A DNA stretch of 64,000 nucleotides from positions 496,001 to 560,000 of the forward strand of contig MU867062.1 in assembly GCA_033725935.1 (NCBI GenBank), given 5' to 3'. How positions within the stretch are numbered: the stretch's first letter is position 1; the number at the start of each line of letters is the position of its first letter. A program made the translations under genes and the position numbers. The notes under the pieces are model-generated. The model was not told the DNA's origin and did no database searches. It worked only from the letters and a program-made list of their open reading frames with translations. This document shows positions 1 to 10,289 of the stretch, piece after piece. The DNA comes from Cladorrhinum sp. PSN259 (Eukaryota; Ascomycota; Sordariomycetes; Sordariales; Podosporaceae).

Positions 1-2924
1 GACCGACCCCTATCATCTCCTGTACATACCTTACCCCTAACCCCAATGGACCCCAATCAGCCCCCAGGTACCATCTCCCCGCTTTGTAGGGACCTTCCTT
101 CGCCGTTTATCATTCTCCGCTTTCATCTACCAGTCGTTGTAATCCAAGTGAAATCTGATATAATCCCGAGCGTTGGTTCCGCGGGCGCCGCCTTGTCAGC
201 GATAATCTCTGCGTGTGCCAGTGGAGGAGTGACCACGGCACTCCGAGTTTCCGGGAGATAACGTGGGGGTGTAGTAGTGGTCCTGGTTACGCCGTGGTGT
301 GCCACACACTCAAATGAACCGAGACCACCACCACAGGGGCATCACGGGCCTCAGACATTAGGACCTGTCAAATCAAAACATGTCCTCGAGGTCTCAAGAC
401 CGTCAGTTGACCTGAAGTCTCAAGGCCACCATGTTTTAGGGCAATAGGACGTTGTATACAACATGGAAACAATGCCCCCTTCGTCTTTGCTGATCCTTGA
501 TCTCGATACAGTAGATGTAGCTCATGATCATATCATGGTACCGTCCGCCGAGAAAGTCCTATAGGAAAGCGCAGACAGAAAAAAGACCTTGCATACGGCC
601 GCTGTTGACCTACACTTTTGTCCAATTTACCCCATAGTGTAAGTCAGCATAACTGATGCGCACAACATGATAGACCCTCCCTACTCATAGTATCAGCCCT
701 ATCCCTTCCAGGTAACAAGGTCCAGGGCCGGCAGGGGAAAAGGACTCGAGGGGAGTCAGAGTCCCAGTTACACACACCGTTTGTTGCGAAGCGAAGCAGA
801 CAAGCGGCGGTCAAGATACGATAGGTACTATGGGGAAAATTGCGGGAAGGGACGTTTAGTGTAACGGTCAGGTCAGTCATGTCAAGATGATCAACACTGA
901 GTGGAAAGAGATGTTACGTTCCCACCATCTCCAAATCCTGCATCGATCACATCAGGGTCATGAGTATAAACGGATATGTACATGCATGATTGGCAGGTTG
1001 TGTTCCATTGGGGTATGAGTGATGGAAATGATTTAAACAGCCGATCCGAACGCGGCAGTGTTCATGTAGGTAGGGGTTTCAGTGAGAAAAAGGGTGCCGG
1101 GTAGGCAGCCGAATTAATATCGAGAGCGGTGAAGGCTTGTACTTTGGTATCTTCTAACCTGCGACGTTGCTCGGGTACGACAACGATTTTACATTTGACA
1201 CCTGTTTGTTTTCAGTTTGCGCCTTGTCCCCGTGGCATGCATACAAAGTTGTTGCCTTACGCAGGGCTGCATGAGGTGTACACAGGCTTGTATGAGGTGA
1301 ATCGCTACGTCCTTGCATTATGAGAATGAGTCTCAAGTCATGCGACGAGGCAATTAGACACAAGAGACAATTAAAACACGCACAGCCTTGTTTTTCGTTG
1401 CCCTAAATTTGATGCCTCATTTGACAAATGGGACATGTGGAATTTCCGGCGTGAGTCAACTGACGCAGAGACAGAATCATAACAGGTACGCGACCCGAAC
1501 CCGTTCCCGTCCGAATCCGTTGCGCGAAGGATATGTGAGTGGTGGGCTCTCAGTCATATCCAAATCGTCTCCCGGTCCCTGCCGGATGGTATGTGTCTGT
1601 GTGCGGGCGCGCGAATTGTAATAGGGAGTTCTCTCGGGATCGACATCTTTCATGGGGGTTTGTCATCCCGACTTCGGGAGAAGCGTTTGACAAATCTGGA
1701 TAAAGATCAAAATAATCTTGTTGTGTTCCGTTTTGAAATTGGATAGGTTAGAAATGTAAAAAAAATAAAAAAATAATGATAAAATAATTTAAAAATGGGC
1801 TTTGTGATACCCGTCCGCCGGCGTATCGCCGCGGATTTAATTGTCCAACTCTTTGTCAGCTTAAGTTATATCCGCATGTCTTTATACGTGCAACCGTGGG
1901 AAGCTAAACATGTGAGTAATCCATCACAAAAGATTATCGCCAAAACAGGAACTTAATGAACCCGTATTTTGAAACATGACTGTAAAAGAAGAAAAAATAA
2001 CGGTAATATAAATTCGGTGTCGGTTCGGCTCAAACGAAGGTGAGCGGATTTCGAGATGTCACAAGGGAGACCTTGCTTTCATGAAACTTTCATCATCGAG
2101 TGGATACCCTTGAAAAATCTTTTAGAAAAAACTGAACGTGAACCTTTTTTCTCTGCTGCCTGGCTTGTGATCATTCTTGGAGATATCTTCCCCGCAAAAG
2201 CATCGTGGTGGCCCACTTTTTGAGTCCAGAGAGATAGCGGAGATTATGAATAAAACCCGACTGTTCCCCCAAGCAGCTGGAGACGGAGATCATGTTCGGC
2301 CGCAGGGCTGAACAAAGGCCCGAGCTTTGTCTCCGCAAAACTGTTGAGCCCGCACGCCCGTCGGCTTTCAAAGTTCCCGATTGCCGATCGGTTGAGAAGT
2401 CCCTTGGGACTATCTACGTCACTGGCCGCGTGCATGCTTGAGCTTCTCTTATCTCCAGAGGATTGCTTTCCATAACTGGAAAACAATGAAGAGTTCGGGA
2501 AATTGGGCTTTCTAAGCTGTCCGTTTTGAATTCCGTTTTCCCAGAGATGGAATACGAATCGGGAACACTACTTGTGTAAATTGTGAGCATGTGAATAGCA
2601 AGGGTTAGGGCGTGGATCGATACTCTGCGAGTGGCCAATGAACAATGATTCGAATTTAACAATATGGAATGAGTAGGGAGTCCCTACTAGGGACTAGATC
2701 ACTTGGTGGAGTCTCATAGTCTTCTGATGATCTGGGGTATTCGCATGGCAATATGGAGTTGAGGGATGGGTCAATACATATGTAGTGTAAAGAAGCCATG
2801 TGGTAACAGGTGAACAAGGGTGGAAGGAAGTGTGGTGTCGGCTTTTCTATGACCCACTTTATTTTGGCGGCTCCTCAACATCAAACCATCCATCAAGCTT
2901 CACATTAACCTTCCAGCAGCAACA
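1..2924. other. Gene-free stretch at the left edge
   Basis: I find no convincing coding region on either strand. The open frames are short, lack recognisable motifs and overlap at random. There is an AT-rich patch around 1741-1800 and a nested palindrome at 2672-2696. The right end is probably the promoter and 5' leader of SWC5. A short exon of a gene lying to the left cannot be excluded. Confidence 0.55.
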
Positions 2925-3974
2925 ATGCCACCAGAACTTGAACCCGATGACAACTACGTGTCGGAGGAAGACTCCGACTTTGCCCCAGAAGATGCGCCCG
3001 CTGAGGAATCCTCAGCATCCGGCGATGAGGATGAAGAAGCACCTGGCGCGAAACCAGCGGCTGGGGAGCGCAAACGACCAGCTGGCGCAAAGGAGGAAGC
3101 GGTAGCCGAAGATGCGGGTTTTGAGAATTCAGGAGATGAGGCGATAATAGTAAAGGGGAAGAAAAGGAGGAAAAAGACCAAAGAGGATGATGATGAGGGC
3201 GGGGAGGGAGGTTTGATTAAGACGCGAAGCATGCGCGCGGTTGAGTAGGATGCCCTCTTGACAAGTTTCCGAAGAGGAGCGAAATGCTGATGCTCCTATA
3301 GGAAAGCTGAAAAACGAGCAAATACAGCCATTGGCCCAGTAACTGTCGACATCGACGCCCTCTGGGCACAAATGACGAGCGAACCTATTGTCCCACCATC
3401 CATACCACAGCCAAGCGCAGATACGATCAAACATCCCTCGTCATTACAACCTCAGCAGCCGACTGAGGCATCGACCGAGTCATCCTCAAATGACAAAACC
3501 GAATTAATCCGAATAAAACGAACATACAATTTCGCCGGCAAAGTGCACACAGAGGAGAAACTAGTTGCACGAGATTCAGCAGAGGCGAAATTATATTTAG
3601 CAGAGAACCCAGACGCTGCCATAGAAACCGAAGAGCCAGAGCAACCAAAACGCATTCTCAAGAAAGCGTTCCGTTCAGCTTTTGAGCCGATCACACCGGG
3701 AATGGACGCACAGAGACGAAGCGATCTCAACCTGGGCATGGCTGCGCGGTTGCAGGCAAGGGAGGAGCTGGCGGCGGGAGCTAAGAAGCTTAATACTGTC
3801 GAGAAAAGTAGGATGGATTGGGCTGGATTTGTGGACAAAGAAGGTATCAAGGATGAGTTGGAGCTGGCAGGCAAGAGCAAGCATTCGTTCGTGTCTAGGC
3901 AAGACTTCTTGGCGAGGAGCGAAGCTGTTAGGGAGGATGAAGCTAGGAAGGCTAGGATTTCTGGACGGGTGTGA
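2925..3974 (+). CDS. SWC5: SWR1-complex subunit Swc5 (BCNT/Bucentaur family)
   Basis: The spliced gene joins 2925..3244 and 3302..3974 and encodes 330 residues. The 57-nt intron (3245-3301, GT..AG) removes an in-frame TAG and restores one reading frame. The N-terminal third is acidic, with Glu/Asp/Ser runs, and is followed by a short Lys/Arg block near residue 85. The last ~60 residues (about 270-330) carry the BCNT-C signature: VEKSRMDWAGFVDKEGI, then DEL and SRQDFL. Family knowledge: Swc5 is a nuclear subunit of the SWR1 remodeller, which exchanges H2A for H2A.Z, and its acidic N-terminus contacts H2A-H2B. Length is close to yeast Swc5 (about 300). The start ATG has a CAACAATGCC context. 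The alternative, a metazoan-type CFDP1 protein, is the same family. Confidence 0.9.
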
Positions 3975-4138
3975 GATTGTTGGAAACAAGTTGGTGGTGT
4001 TTATGATGAATGTGCGATCTAGAAATGGAAAACAGGAATTTTGTCGTCACAGACTCCGGGAGAAGAAGAAGAAGAAGCGCCAATGGGGACAAGCGTGGAC
4101 CGAAAGGGTTGCACCACTGTTGGCCATGGCCATCAAGG

Positions 4139-4406
4139 TATATATACTACTTCCCGCACGCAGACTTTCAACCAATACCAATACCTACACAGACAAAGGA
4201 ATACGTGTGTGGTGTAGCGGTCTGGCCACTGATGGTTAGCTAAGAGACAAACATCGTTCTCCCACAGCGTCTGGGGGGTCTGCGAAAGCCCGAGGACCCC
4301 TACGTTCGAATCAGGCGAAGGGCACATCGTAAAAACTCGTAGTCGGGTTTTTCGGACCCGACTACCTAGGTGACTACCACCACCTAGGTAGTCGGGGAGC
4401 TTTTTG
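4139..4406 (+). mobile_element. SINE-like / Pol III-type element A with tandem hairpins
   Basis: Order along the + strand: TATATATAC (4139-4147); CTTCCCGCAC (4150-4159); a box A-like TAGCTAAGAGAC (4237-4248); a perfect box B GTTCGAATC (4304-4312); a 10-bp hairpin (4339-4348 with 4356-4365); a 16-bp perfect hairpin (4357-4372 with 4381-4396, 8-nt loop); and GAGCTTTTTG (4397-4406), whose T5 run fits a Pol III terminator. The same order with diverged sequence recurs on the minus strand at 41181-41474. The box B arm does not fold as a proper T arm, so this is not a tRNA gene. It could be a tRNA-derived SINE or a structured Pol III RNA gene with a tRNA-like leader. Confidence 0.6.
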
Positions 4407-4784
4407 ACTTTTTCTCCATCATCGCTCGAGTCGCTCTGGAGATTTGACAGCTTATAGGATTAGGAATAGATTTTTAATGCAAGCCTTGAAACTTGAAGAG
4501 AAGAACAGTAGAAGTCATTTACGTATTAAGATGCTCTGGTGAGAGGTGGAAAAAAATGGAAGACCCGCCTTGAGAACTTGAACGTTAATTAATCTGGTAT
4601 CATAACCTCTGCTATTGCCGCATCAAGGATACCTGAGTATACAAAGGATTTCCCATTCAATTATTTACCTGCATTCCTGGACCATCATTCTTATCATCTT
4701 CAATCGCAATCTATCAAACAAATAAAATGGAAATATTTAGGGTATATAGCAAGGTAAGCAAAATCGTTTCCTCACCACCATAAC

Positions 4785-5832
4785 TTAAAGCTTCGAGCTA
4801 TCAGTCCTGATCCCCTCATCATCCTGCTCGGCGACCGTCAAGTCGGGCAAAATGAGCGGCATGATTCTCCTGGGCCGCGACCCAGGAACAACCGAATACT
4901 GATCGAAATCCCGGACACCCTTGGCCTTCCTGAGGAAATCCTCATCTAGCTCCAGTTTCCCATTGATTTCCTCCAGAGGTGCCTCAAGCATAGCCAAGAT
5001 GGCATCAGAGAAGATCTCTGGTTTTCTGAGCTCCCTAGCGTGCATGGGATCCTTCTTTGTGAACTGCTCAGTAGCAGCACTCTCAATCGCCTGTTCTCAC
5101 CTCATCAGCATGTTAAGCTCCCTGATAAAATAGAAGAAGACTTACCACGGCAGGCCAAATCCCCACGATACCCATGTCCTTCCCTTCTCTCATGAAATCC
5201 ATCGCCAACCCCTGAACCATTACGCTCATGCCCACCTTACCTATCGCGTACGCAGTCTTGCCTCTAAAGAAGCGGTTGTAAATAGGGGGACAAACAACCA
5301 CGATCCTCCCCTTGTCCGTCTTCTTGAGATGAGGCAACGCCTCCTGAATCACGCCGTACAATCCCTCGACGTTGACCCTCTGCATGAGCTGAAACCTCTT
5401 CATGGGCGTGGTAGCCACCGGGCCCCACCAGATGGCACCAGAGTTGTAGACTACGACATCGAGACGCCCATACTGCTGGATAGTCATGGAAATGAGCAAC
5501 TGAATGCTGGAGTAGGAAGTAGTGTCCACGGGGAAGGCAGAGGCCTCGAGGCCCATGAGCTGGATCTCACGGGCGACGGTGGTGATTGTTGAGACGTTTG
5601 ACTTGGGGTCTGGAGGGAACGGGGTGAGCTTGGTGAGGATTGAGATTGGCGTGATTGATTTGGCGGCCACGACTACTGCGTAGCCGTTTCTGGCGAGGTC
5701 GATGGCTACTTGGCGGCCTATGCCGCGTGAGGCTCCCACGACGAGGGCGACGGGCTGGGTGGATCTTCGCGAGGGGGACGGGGAGGGGGTTGCCCTTCTC
5801 GAGGAGGAAGAAGATAATGTGGATGAGGACAT
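4785..5832 (-). CDS. Peroxisomal short-chain dehydrogenase, HSDL2-like
   Basis: The gene joins complement(5146..5832) and complement(4785..5090), with a 55-nt phase-0 intron, and encodes 330 residues. The SDR Rossmann motif VVGASRGIG lies near residue 35. It is followed by the NAG-equivalent YNSGA and the active-site YAIGK (Tyr195, Lys199). The usual catalytic Ser position appears as Cys181 (VVVCPP). The sequence around IWPAV|AIESAATE across the splice junction is typical of this SDR group. The C-terminus is SSKL, a canonical PTS1, so the enzyme is predicted to be in the peroxisome matrix. The natural substrate is unknown; HSDL2 relatives are linked to fatty-acid metabolism. The start at 5832 (MSSSTLSS) is preferred because no upstream in-frame ATG exists. 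It is divergent from the GST kappa gene 511 bp away. Confidence 0.9.
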
Positions 5833-6343
5833 GGTTGTGGGTGTGGGTTGTGAATTGCGGGTTGTGGATTTGATGAGGCGGTGTGTGTGCAAGTAAACAA
5901 AGGACTTGAGTTTGACGAAGTGATTCGCGCTTCTCGTTTTTGATGAATTGATTTTGCAATTGAGAATGCCGAAACCTCAAAACAATTGTACCGAGAAAGA
6001 TTACTGATCGATGAAGGAGGGTTGCAATGAAAGCCGGCAGCAGGCGGCGGCGGGGATGTACCAAAGACTCGGATCCGGTTCCCGCCTCCTGCGAGATGGT
6101 GTGTTGTTGTGACGGGATGGCTGGGTGGTGTGGGGAAGCGGTAGCCGAGGCAATCGCCGCTTGACAGCAAATGCGGGGGACGGGCGCTATTCCCAACTTG
6201 AACAAGGGGCGCTTCTATACCATGACATTGCTTTAAGATCAACATCACCAGTTCCAATCATTGGGGTCCAGCTTATGAGAGTCAAAGAATCAATCATTCA
6301 ATCACATTGTATTATTGATAACTAATCACACCGGTATTTCAAA
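5833..6343. promoter_or_regulatory. Shared intergenic region of two predicted peroxisomal genes
   Basis: This 511-bp region separates two genes transcribed away from each other, both ending in PTS1 tripeptides. It must hold both promoters. I could not single out a convincing shared operator; no clear fatty-acid-response CCTCGG/CCGAGG palindrome stood out. The call is positional. Confidence 0.45.
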
Positions 6344-7126
6344 ATGGGTGGTGGTAAAATCGATTGCTACTTTGACATTGGTGAGATGTAATTCATTCAC
6401 TCTGATTGGCCAACCCCACTAACACACCCAATCCCCAACCACACAGCATCCCTATACAGCTACCTGGCCTTCCTGGACCTCCTAAAGAACAGACCAACAC
6501 TCAGCAACCATGGAGTCCAGATCGAATTCCACCCAATCCTCCTAGGCGCCATAAACGCCGGGTCGGGAAACAGACCACCCTGGACCCTCCCTGCAAAAGC
6601 AGCATACGGCATCTTTGACGCCAAGCGCTCTGTGTCCCGATTCCCCGGTCTTCAGATCCGATTCCCAGACGACCTCATGACTTTGGGTCATACAGTCCTG
6701 CCTCAACGCTGTCTGCACTTTATCAAAGCCAATTACCCTGCCGCAGTATTTGAAGCCACCATTCTCCACCTCATGAAACTCTTTTGGTCGCCTCCTGAGA
6801 ACGTCAACCTGACTGTTGTCGAGAATGTAAGGAGTGCACTGCTGGGAGTGAAGGTAGATGGAGGAAAGCCAGCGTTCAAAGAGAGTGAAGTGGAGGAAAT
6901 ACTGAAGAATGCAGGCGAGAAGAAATGGAAGGATGAGTTGAAGAATACGACGCAGAAAGCTCTGGATAAGGGTGCTTTTGGCGCACCGTGGTTGTGGGTT
7001 ACGAATAAGGAAGGGAAAGGGGAGCCGTTCTTTGGGAGTGACAGGTTTGCGTTTGTTTATAAGTTTTTGGGGCTGCCGCTTATGGATGTTGAGTTATTGC
7101 CTGCTGTTGGGGCGGCGAAGTTGTAG
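6344..7126 (+). CDS. Kappa-class glutathione S-transferase / DsbA-family 2-hydroxychromene-2-carboxylate isomerase-like
   Basis: The gene joins 6344..6380 and 6447..7126, with a 66-nt phase-1 intron, and gives 238 residues. The N-terminus IDCYFDIASLYSYLAF is the thioredoxin-fold start of the kappa/HCCA group, with the SxYS segment (Ser14) where the GSH-activating Ser sits. A central helical domain follows, then FGAPWLWV and FFGSDRFAFV, which match the conserved late cis-Pro region (GxPxxxV...FFGxDR). The C-terminus AAKL is a PTS1 variant, and mammalian GSTK1 is likewise partly peroxisomal. It probably conjugates or reduces lipid-peroxidation products with glutathione. The start follows from ATGGGTGGTGG directly before the conserved fold. 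Confidence 0.92.
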
Positions 7127-7276
7127 ATGAAGAGATGAAGTCGGTCCAGGGATGTGAATAGACAAAAGACGTCTCCTTATCTGCACGACTGAGATATATC
7201 GCCGAGTTTATCACAAGAGCATTCATGAGCATTTAGAAAGGCAAGTATCGCCTGGTTGTGCGAACCGAGAACTTAC

Positions 7277-8400
7277 CAGGGTATCGCTCTCGCATTTGGG
7301 TAGACAAATCAATCGATGCCCGCTAAGTAATTTCAGTTTGTCTCGAGTGAATAATATCGCTGTGAGTAACCCGACATACCACATCTCTTTCCCTTGGTGT
7401 CAGGATTGAGGTGATTCAGTAGCCCACTTGAAGTCAGACCGCATAATCCGAGATGGAAGCTGTGGCGACGCACATAGAATACCCTTTTGTTAACGTCCCG
7501 AAAGGCAATTCCTTGCTTGCAAAGATAAATGAGGCCCCACAGGACTTGTCGAATGGTCAACTTGACTTGCCGTTCTTCCAATGGCCAGGTCTTGTACAGG
7601 ATATCATAGAGAGCACCTCCTGTTGCGAGCTCTGTAATGTGAAAAGGGTGTTTTGTGTCTCGAGCGATTCCTTGACGGAGATGATGTTTGGATTGAGCGC
7701 CCCATCAGCATCAATTGTGAAAGGCTCGGTGTCGGGGGTTCTCGTCACTTACATGGTCCCAGGGAGCCCAGAAATTCTGCATTGTGGCCTCGGTTTTCCT
7801 TATCCGGGCACTCGTCTCCAAATAAGAGAACATACTAGTGGACCGAAAATATCTCACTTTGCAAGCAAGCAACTGTCTGGAGTTGACATCCTGGGCCACT
7901 ACAACTGAAGCTATCTAGTGCACTCCCCCAAGAATATCACAACATATTTTGTATCTATCTGCCAAAAGCTCTGCTCCGCTGAGCTGCTTTTGAACCTTTA
8001 CAAGTTGCCAGTTCACCGAGGCCTCGAGATAGTCAAATCTGAGTGGTCTGACCGGACCGAGGACTGTCATGAGATCTTCAGGGCCGATTCTGATCGAGTC
8101 TTTAAATAATATTATTCCGGGCTGAGAATACTTGGTTGAGCCATTGCCTATAAGCACAATACTGATATACTGACAAACGTGCCGTGCAGGAACCCTAAGT
8201 CGCGAATGAAAACAGGATATCTGAACCCGTCACGGGCGGCAGTCGTGAAGATCTCAAAATGATCTCTGGATACCCATCCCTGGGTGACACAAACATCTGA
8301 GGAACCGTGACGGCCAAATCGGAGACCTGGTTGGAATGAATCGGGATTTTGGCAACCGTTGGGGGTTGCGTGGACTCGTCGATGCACCTCAGCGTCCCCA
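7277..8400 (-). pseudogene. Degraded FHA-domain Ser/Thr kinase gene
   Basis: Minus-strand pieces follow kinase order but in different frames. An FHA segment (about 8387-8171) has LRFGRHGSSD, WVSRDHFEI and LGFLHGTFV. After a frame change it resumes with NGSTKYSQP and IRIGPED. The kinase start RYKICCDILGGVH then meets an in-frame TAG (7915-7917) at the glycine loop. The same frame goes on to VAQDVNSRQLLACKV, which holds the AxK lysine. NPNIISVKESLETQNTLF (HPNI-like) shifts frame near 7634-7641 into ITELATGGALYDIL. The catalytic loop reads GIAFRDVNKR where HRDxKPEN is expected, and no DFG is visible. A fragment near 7277-7310 (QMRERYPG) may be more of the gene. At least one stop, two frame breaks and lost catalytic residues make it non-functional. 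Relatives are Rad53/Chk2-type FHA kinases, which are expanded in some fungi (inference). Confidence 0.72.
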
Positions 8401-8843
8401 AAAATCTGGGTTCAATTTTCGAGGGGGGAAACTAGACGAAAGCAATTTGACTGACTTAAAAGAAAAATCGGGTTAGGGAGATCAGCCGATGGTAACGCTT
8501 AGGTAGACGACCGGAGCTTGTGTGATCTAACTTTGGAAGCCCGCCTGCTGACCCGACAGGCTTGGTACATACCGAGACATCTCGATACACCTAGGTGCTT
8601 CAAGTATCATATTCCAGCCATTACATGAACCCGATTGAGCAGGACTCCCAAGCCAACAAGCTCCACGCGGATGAGTGCTCGCTCTCAGAAATACCGTCAT
8701 AGGAAGCATCATGATATCAATACAGCTCCATAGCCAAAGGGTCCTAGAAGATACAAACGGACCCCTGAGACGTCTCTCATTTCGCTCACACATGGGGCGA
8801 GTCTGGACGAGATCTAGCAGATAAACCCATCGCAGCAATATCA

Positions 8844-8871
8844 TGTGCTTTCCGTGCTTTCCGTGCTTTCA
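8844..8871. repeat. Tandem 9-mer GTGCTTTCC
   Basis: Three near-perfect direct copies (GTGCTTTCC, GTGCTTTCC, GTGCTTTCA) upstream of the eL41 gene. Likely slippage. Confidence 0.85.
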
Positions 8872-9060
8872 CAAGCTGCTGGTAAGGTGGCTGGTGATGA
8901 GTGGATGACACCCTTTAACGGCTCCTTCCGTGGTTGTGATGTCGTCGTCTTGTTGACCCCGCCCAAAACAGACAAGGAGCTTGGGCCACCCTTTAATTTA
9001 TCAAAGCTTCCAATTGAATTGCCAAGCGGGAACCCACAAAGAGCTTTTGGTGTGCATCAC

Positions 9061-9100
9061 GTGGGGCTACCCCACAGGGCAAGCAAGCCCTGCTTGCCCT
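9061..9100. promoter_or_regulatory. Two abutting perfect hairpins upstream of eL41
   Basis: GTGGGG-CTA-CCCCAC (9061-9075) is immediately followed by AGGGCAAGCA-AGCCC-TGCTTGCCCT (9076-9100). A CACGTG E-box-like hexamer overlaps the left edge (9059-9064 region). The block sits about 85-125 bp upstream of the presumed 5' UTR intron of the eL41 gene, so a promoter role is possible. Only the inverted repeats themselves are seen. Confidence 0.4.
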
Positions 9101-9248
9101 ACCTAGTTAAGTCAACTTCCCCTCCCCGAAAAGCTTCTTGTTCTTTCCTCCCACCAACACGCAACACTCATCTCCGAAGTAATATGTAGGTGTCCCTCAA
9201 CCACAACACAGCTCTCCTTTCTCCGATTACTGACACATCGCAGTCAAG

Positions 9249-9383
9249 ATGAGAGCGAAGTGGAGAAAGAAGCGCGTTAGACGCCTCAAGCGCAAGAGAA
9301 GAAAGATGAGAGCCAGATCGTAAGTTTGCTAGCTATTCACCCCGCACTTCGCCTCAATCGCTAACACCATCCCCAGCAAATAA
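9249..9383 (+). CDS. RPL41: 60S ribosomal protein eL41
   Basis: The gene joins 9249..9319 and 9377..9383 and encodes the 25-residue basic peptide. It starts MRAKWRKKRVRRLKRKRR and ends ARSK, as in essentially all eukaryotic eL41 proteins. The 57-nt intron (9320-9376) splits the penultimate Ser codon, leaving only CAAATAA in exon 2. A second intron probably lies in the 5' UTR (9186-9243, GTAGGT...CGCAG), five bases before the ATG. The peptide bridges the two ribosomal subunits. The gene is too short for ordinary ORF calling. Confidence 0.95.
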
Positions 9384-10289
9384 ACGCATCGCTCTATTCA
9401 ACCTCAATCAACCGTTGACAGCATAACCTGGTCACCCACGGATTGAGCAGCATGGTCGCACCGCCGATCACTGCATCGCTCATCACTCTCTGAACTCGCC
9501 CACCACCCGAATGGAGCAGAGAGTCTCGGCAATACGAGTCTTCACCGAAAGAATGGAAAAGCAGGGCATGGATCGATTTGGTGACAATTACAATTTTACG
9601 GGGGATTTCTATGACAATTATGGGTTGATGGACAACATTAGGCGTTTATGGACCGGCGCGCAGGCTCAGTGCCTCATGACTGCGGATTGTTTCGATAGTT
9701 TTGCAGGAATTGATGAAATTCGAGCTCTGAAACATTTTTTTCCTCCATCGTGATATGTTGTAACTGTGTGCAATATGCAAATAGCCCTAATGGCAGGTTG
9801 CGATTTAAGATGTTTTACGCCTCCAAATCGTCGAGGGATTGTGATTTCTAGGGACTCGAGAAAGCTGTACTCGTATGTCAAGTTCACTAGAGCTCTTTCC
9901 TGTATTGCGATGGGATTGTGACTGGCCCTTGCTGATATGAATTCATTCAATGAAGCTCTTGATGAGCTGTAACCAAGATGAATGCAAGCATCTGAGTTTG
10001 ATTCCGGAGCTCTCCATTTTTGCTCTTCTGCAAAGCTTCGATGTAGCAGATATCTAAGGTAACCGATAACACACCCACTGTAGCTGCGGACTGAGGTCTT
10101 CCCTGTTGGGGCCTTTCGTCATGGTGGATGGTTTTGGTGGGGAACCTAGAAGGCCTCGAATGTTATTTCACCGCCTTTCGGCAGAAAAAAAGTTGCCCGC
10201 AGACCCCAGTTTCGTAGACGCCGAATAGCGACTGTCATCTGGAAAAGTGAGAACAATCAACGCTGTTACATCCACAAGCCACATCGCAA
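9384..10289. other. eL41 3' flank and RPA49 promoter region
   Basis: An 80-codon open frame at 9511-9753 (+) has no recognisable motif and lies where the eL41 3' UTR should be, so I do not call it. Nothing else stands out. Confidence 0.4.

Noticed and set aside
4276..4320. tRNA gene on the plus strand
   Set aside because: Box B is perfect but its flanks do not form a T stem and box A lies too far upstream. Treated as part of element A.
9511..9753. 80-codon open frame after eL41
   Set aside because: Lies in the expected 3' UTR and has no recognisable domain.
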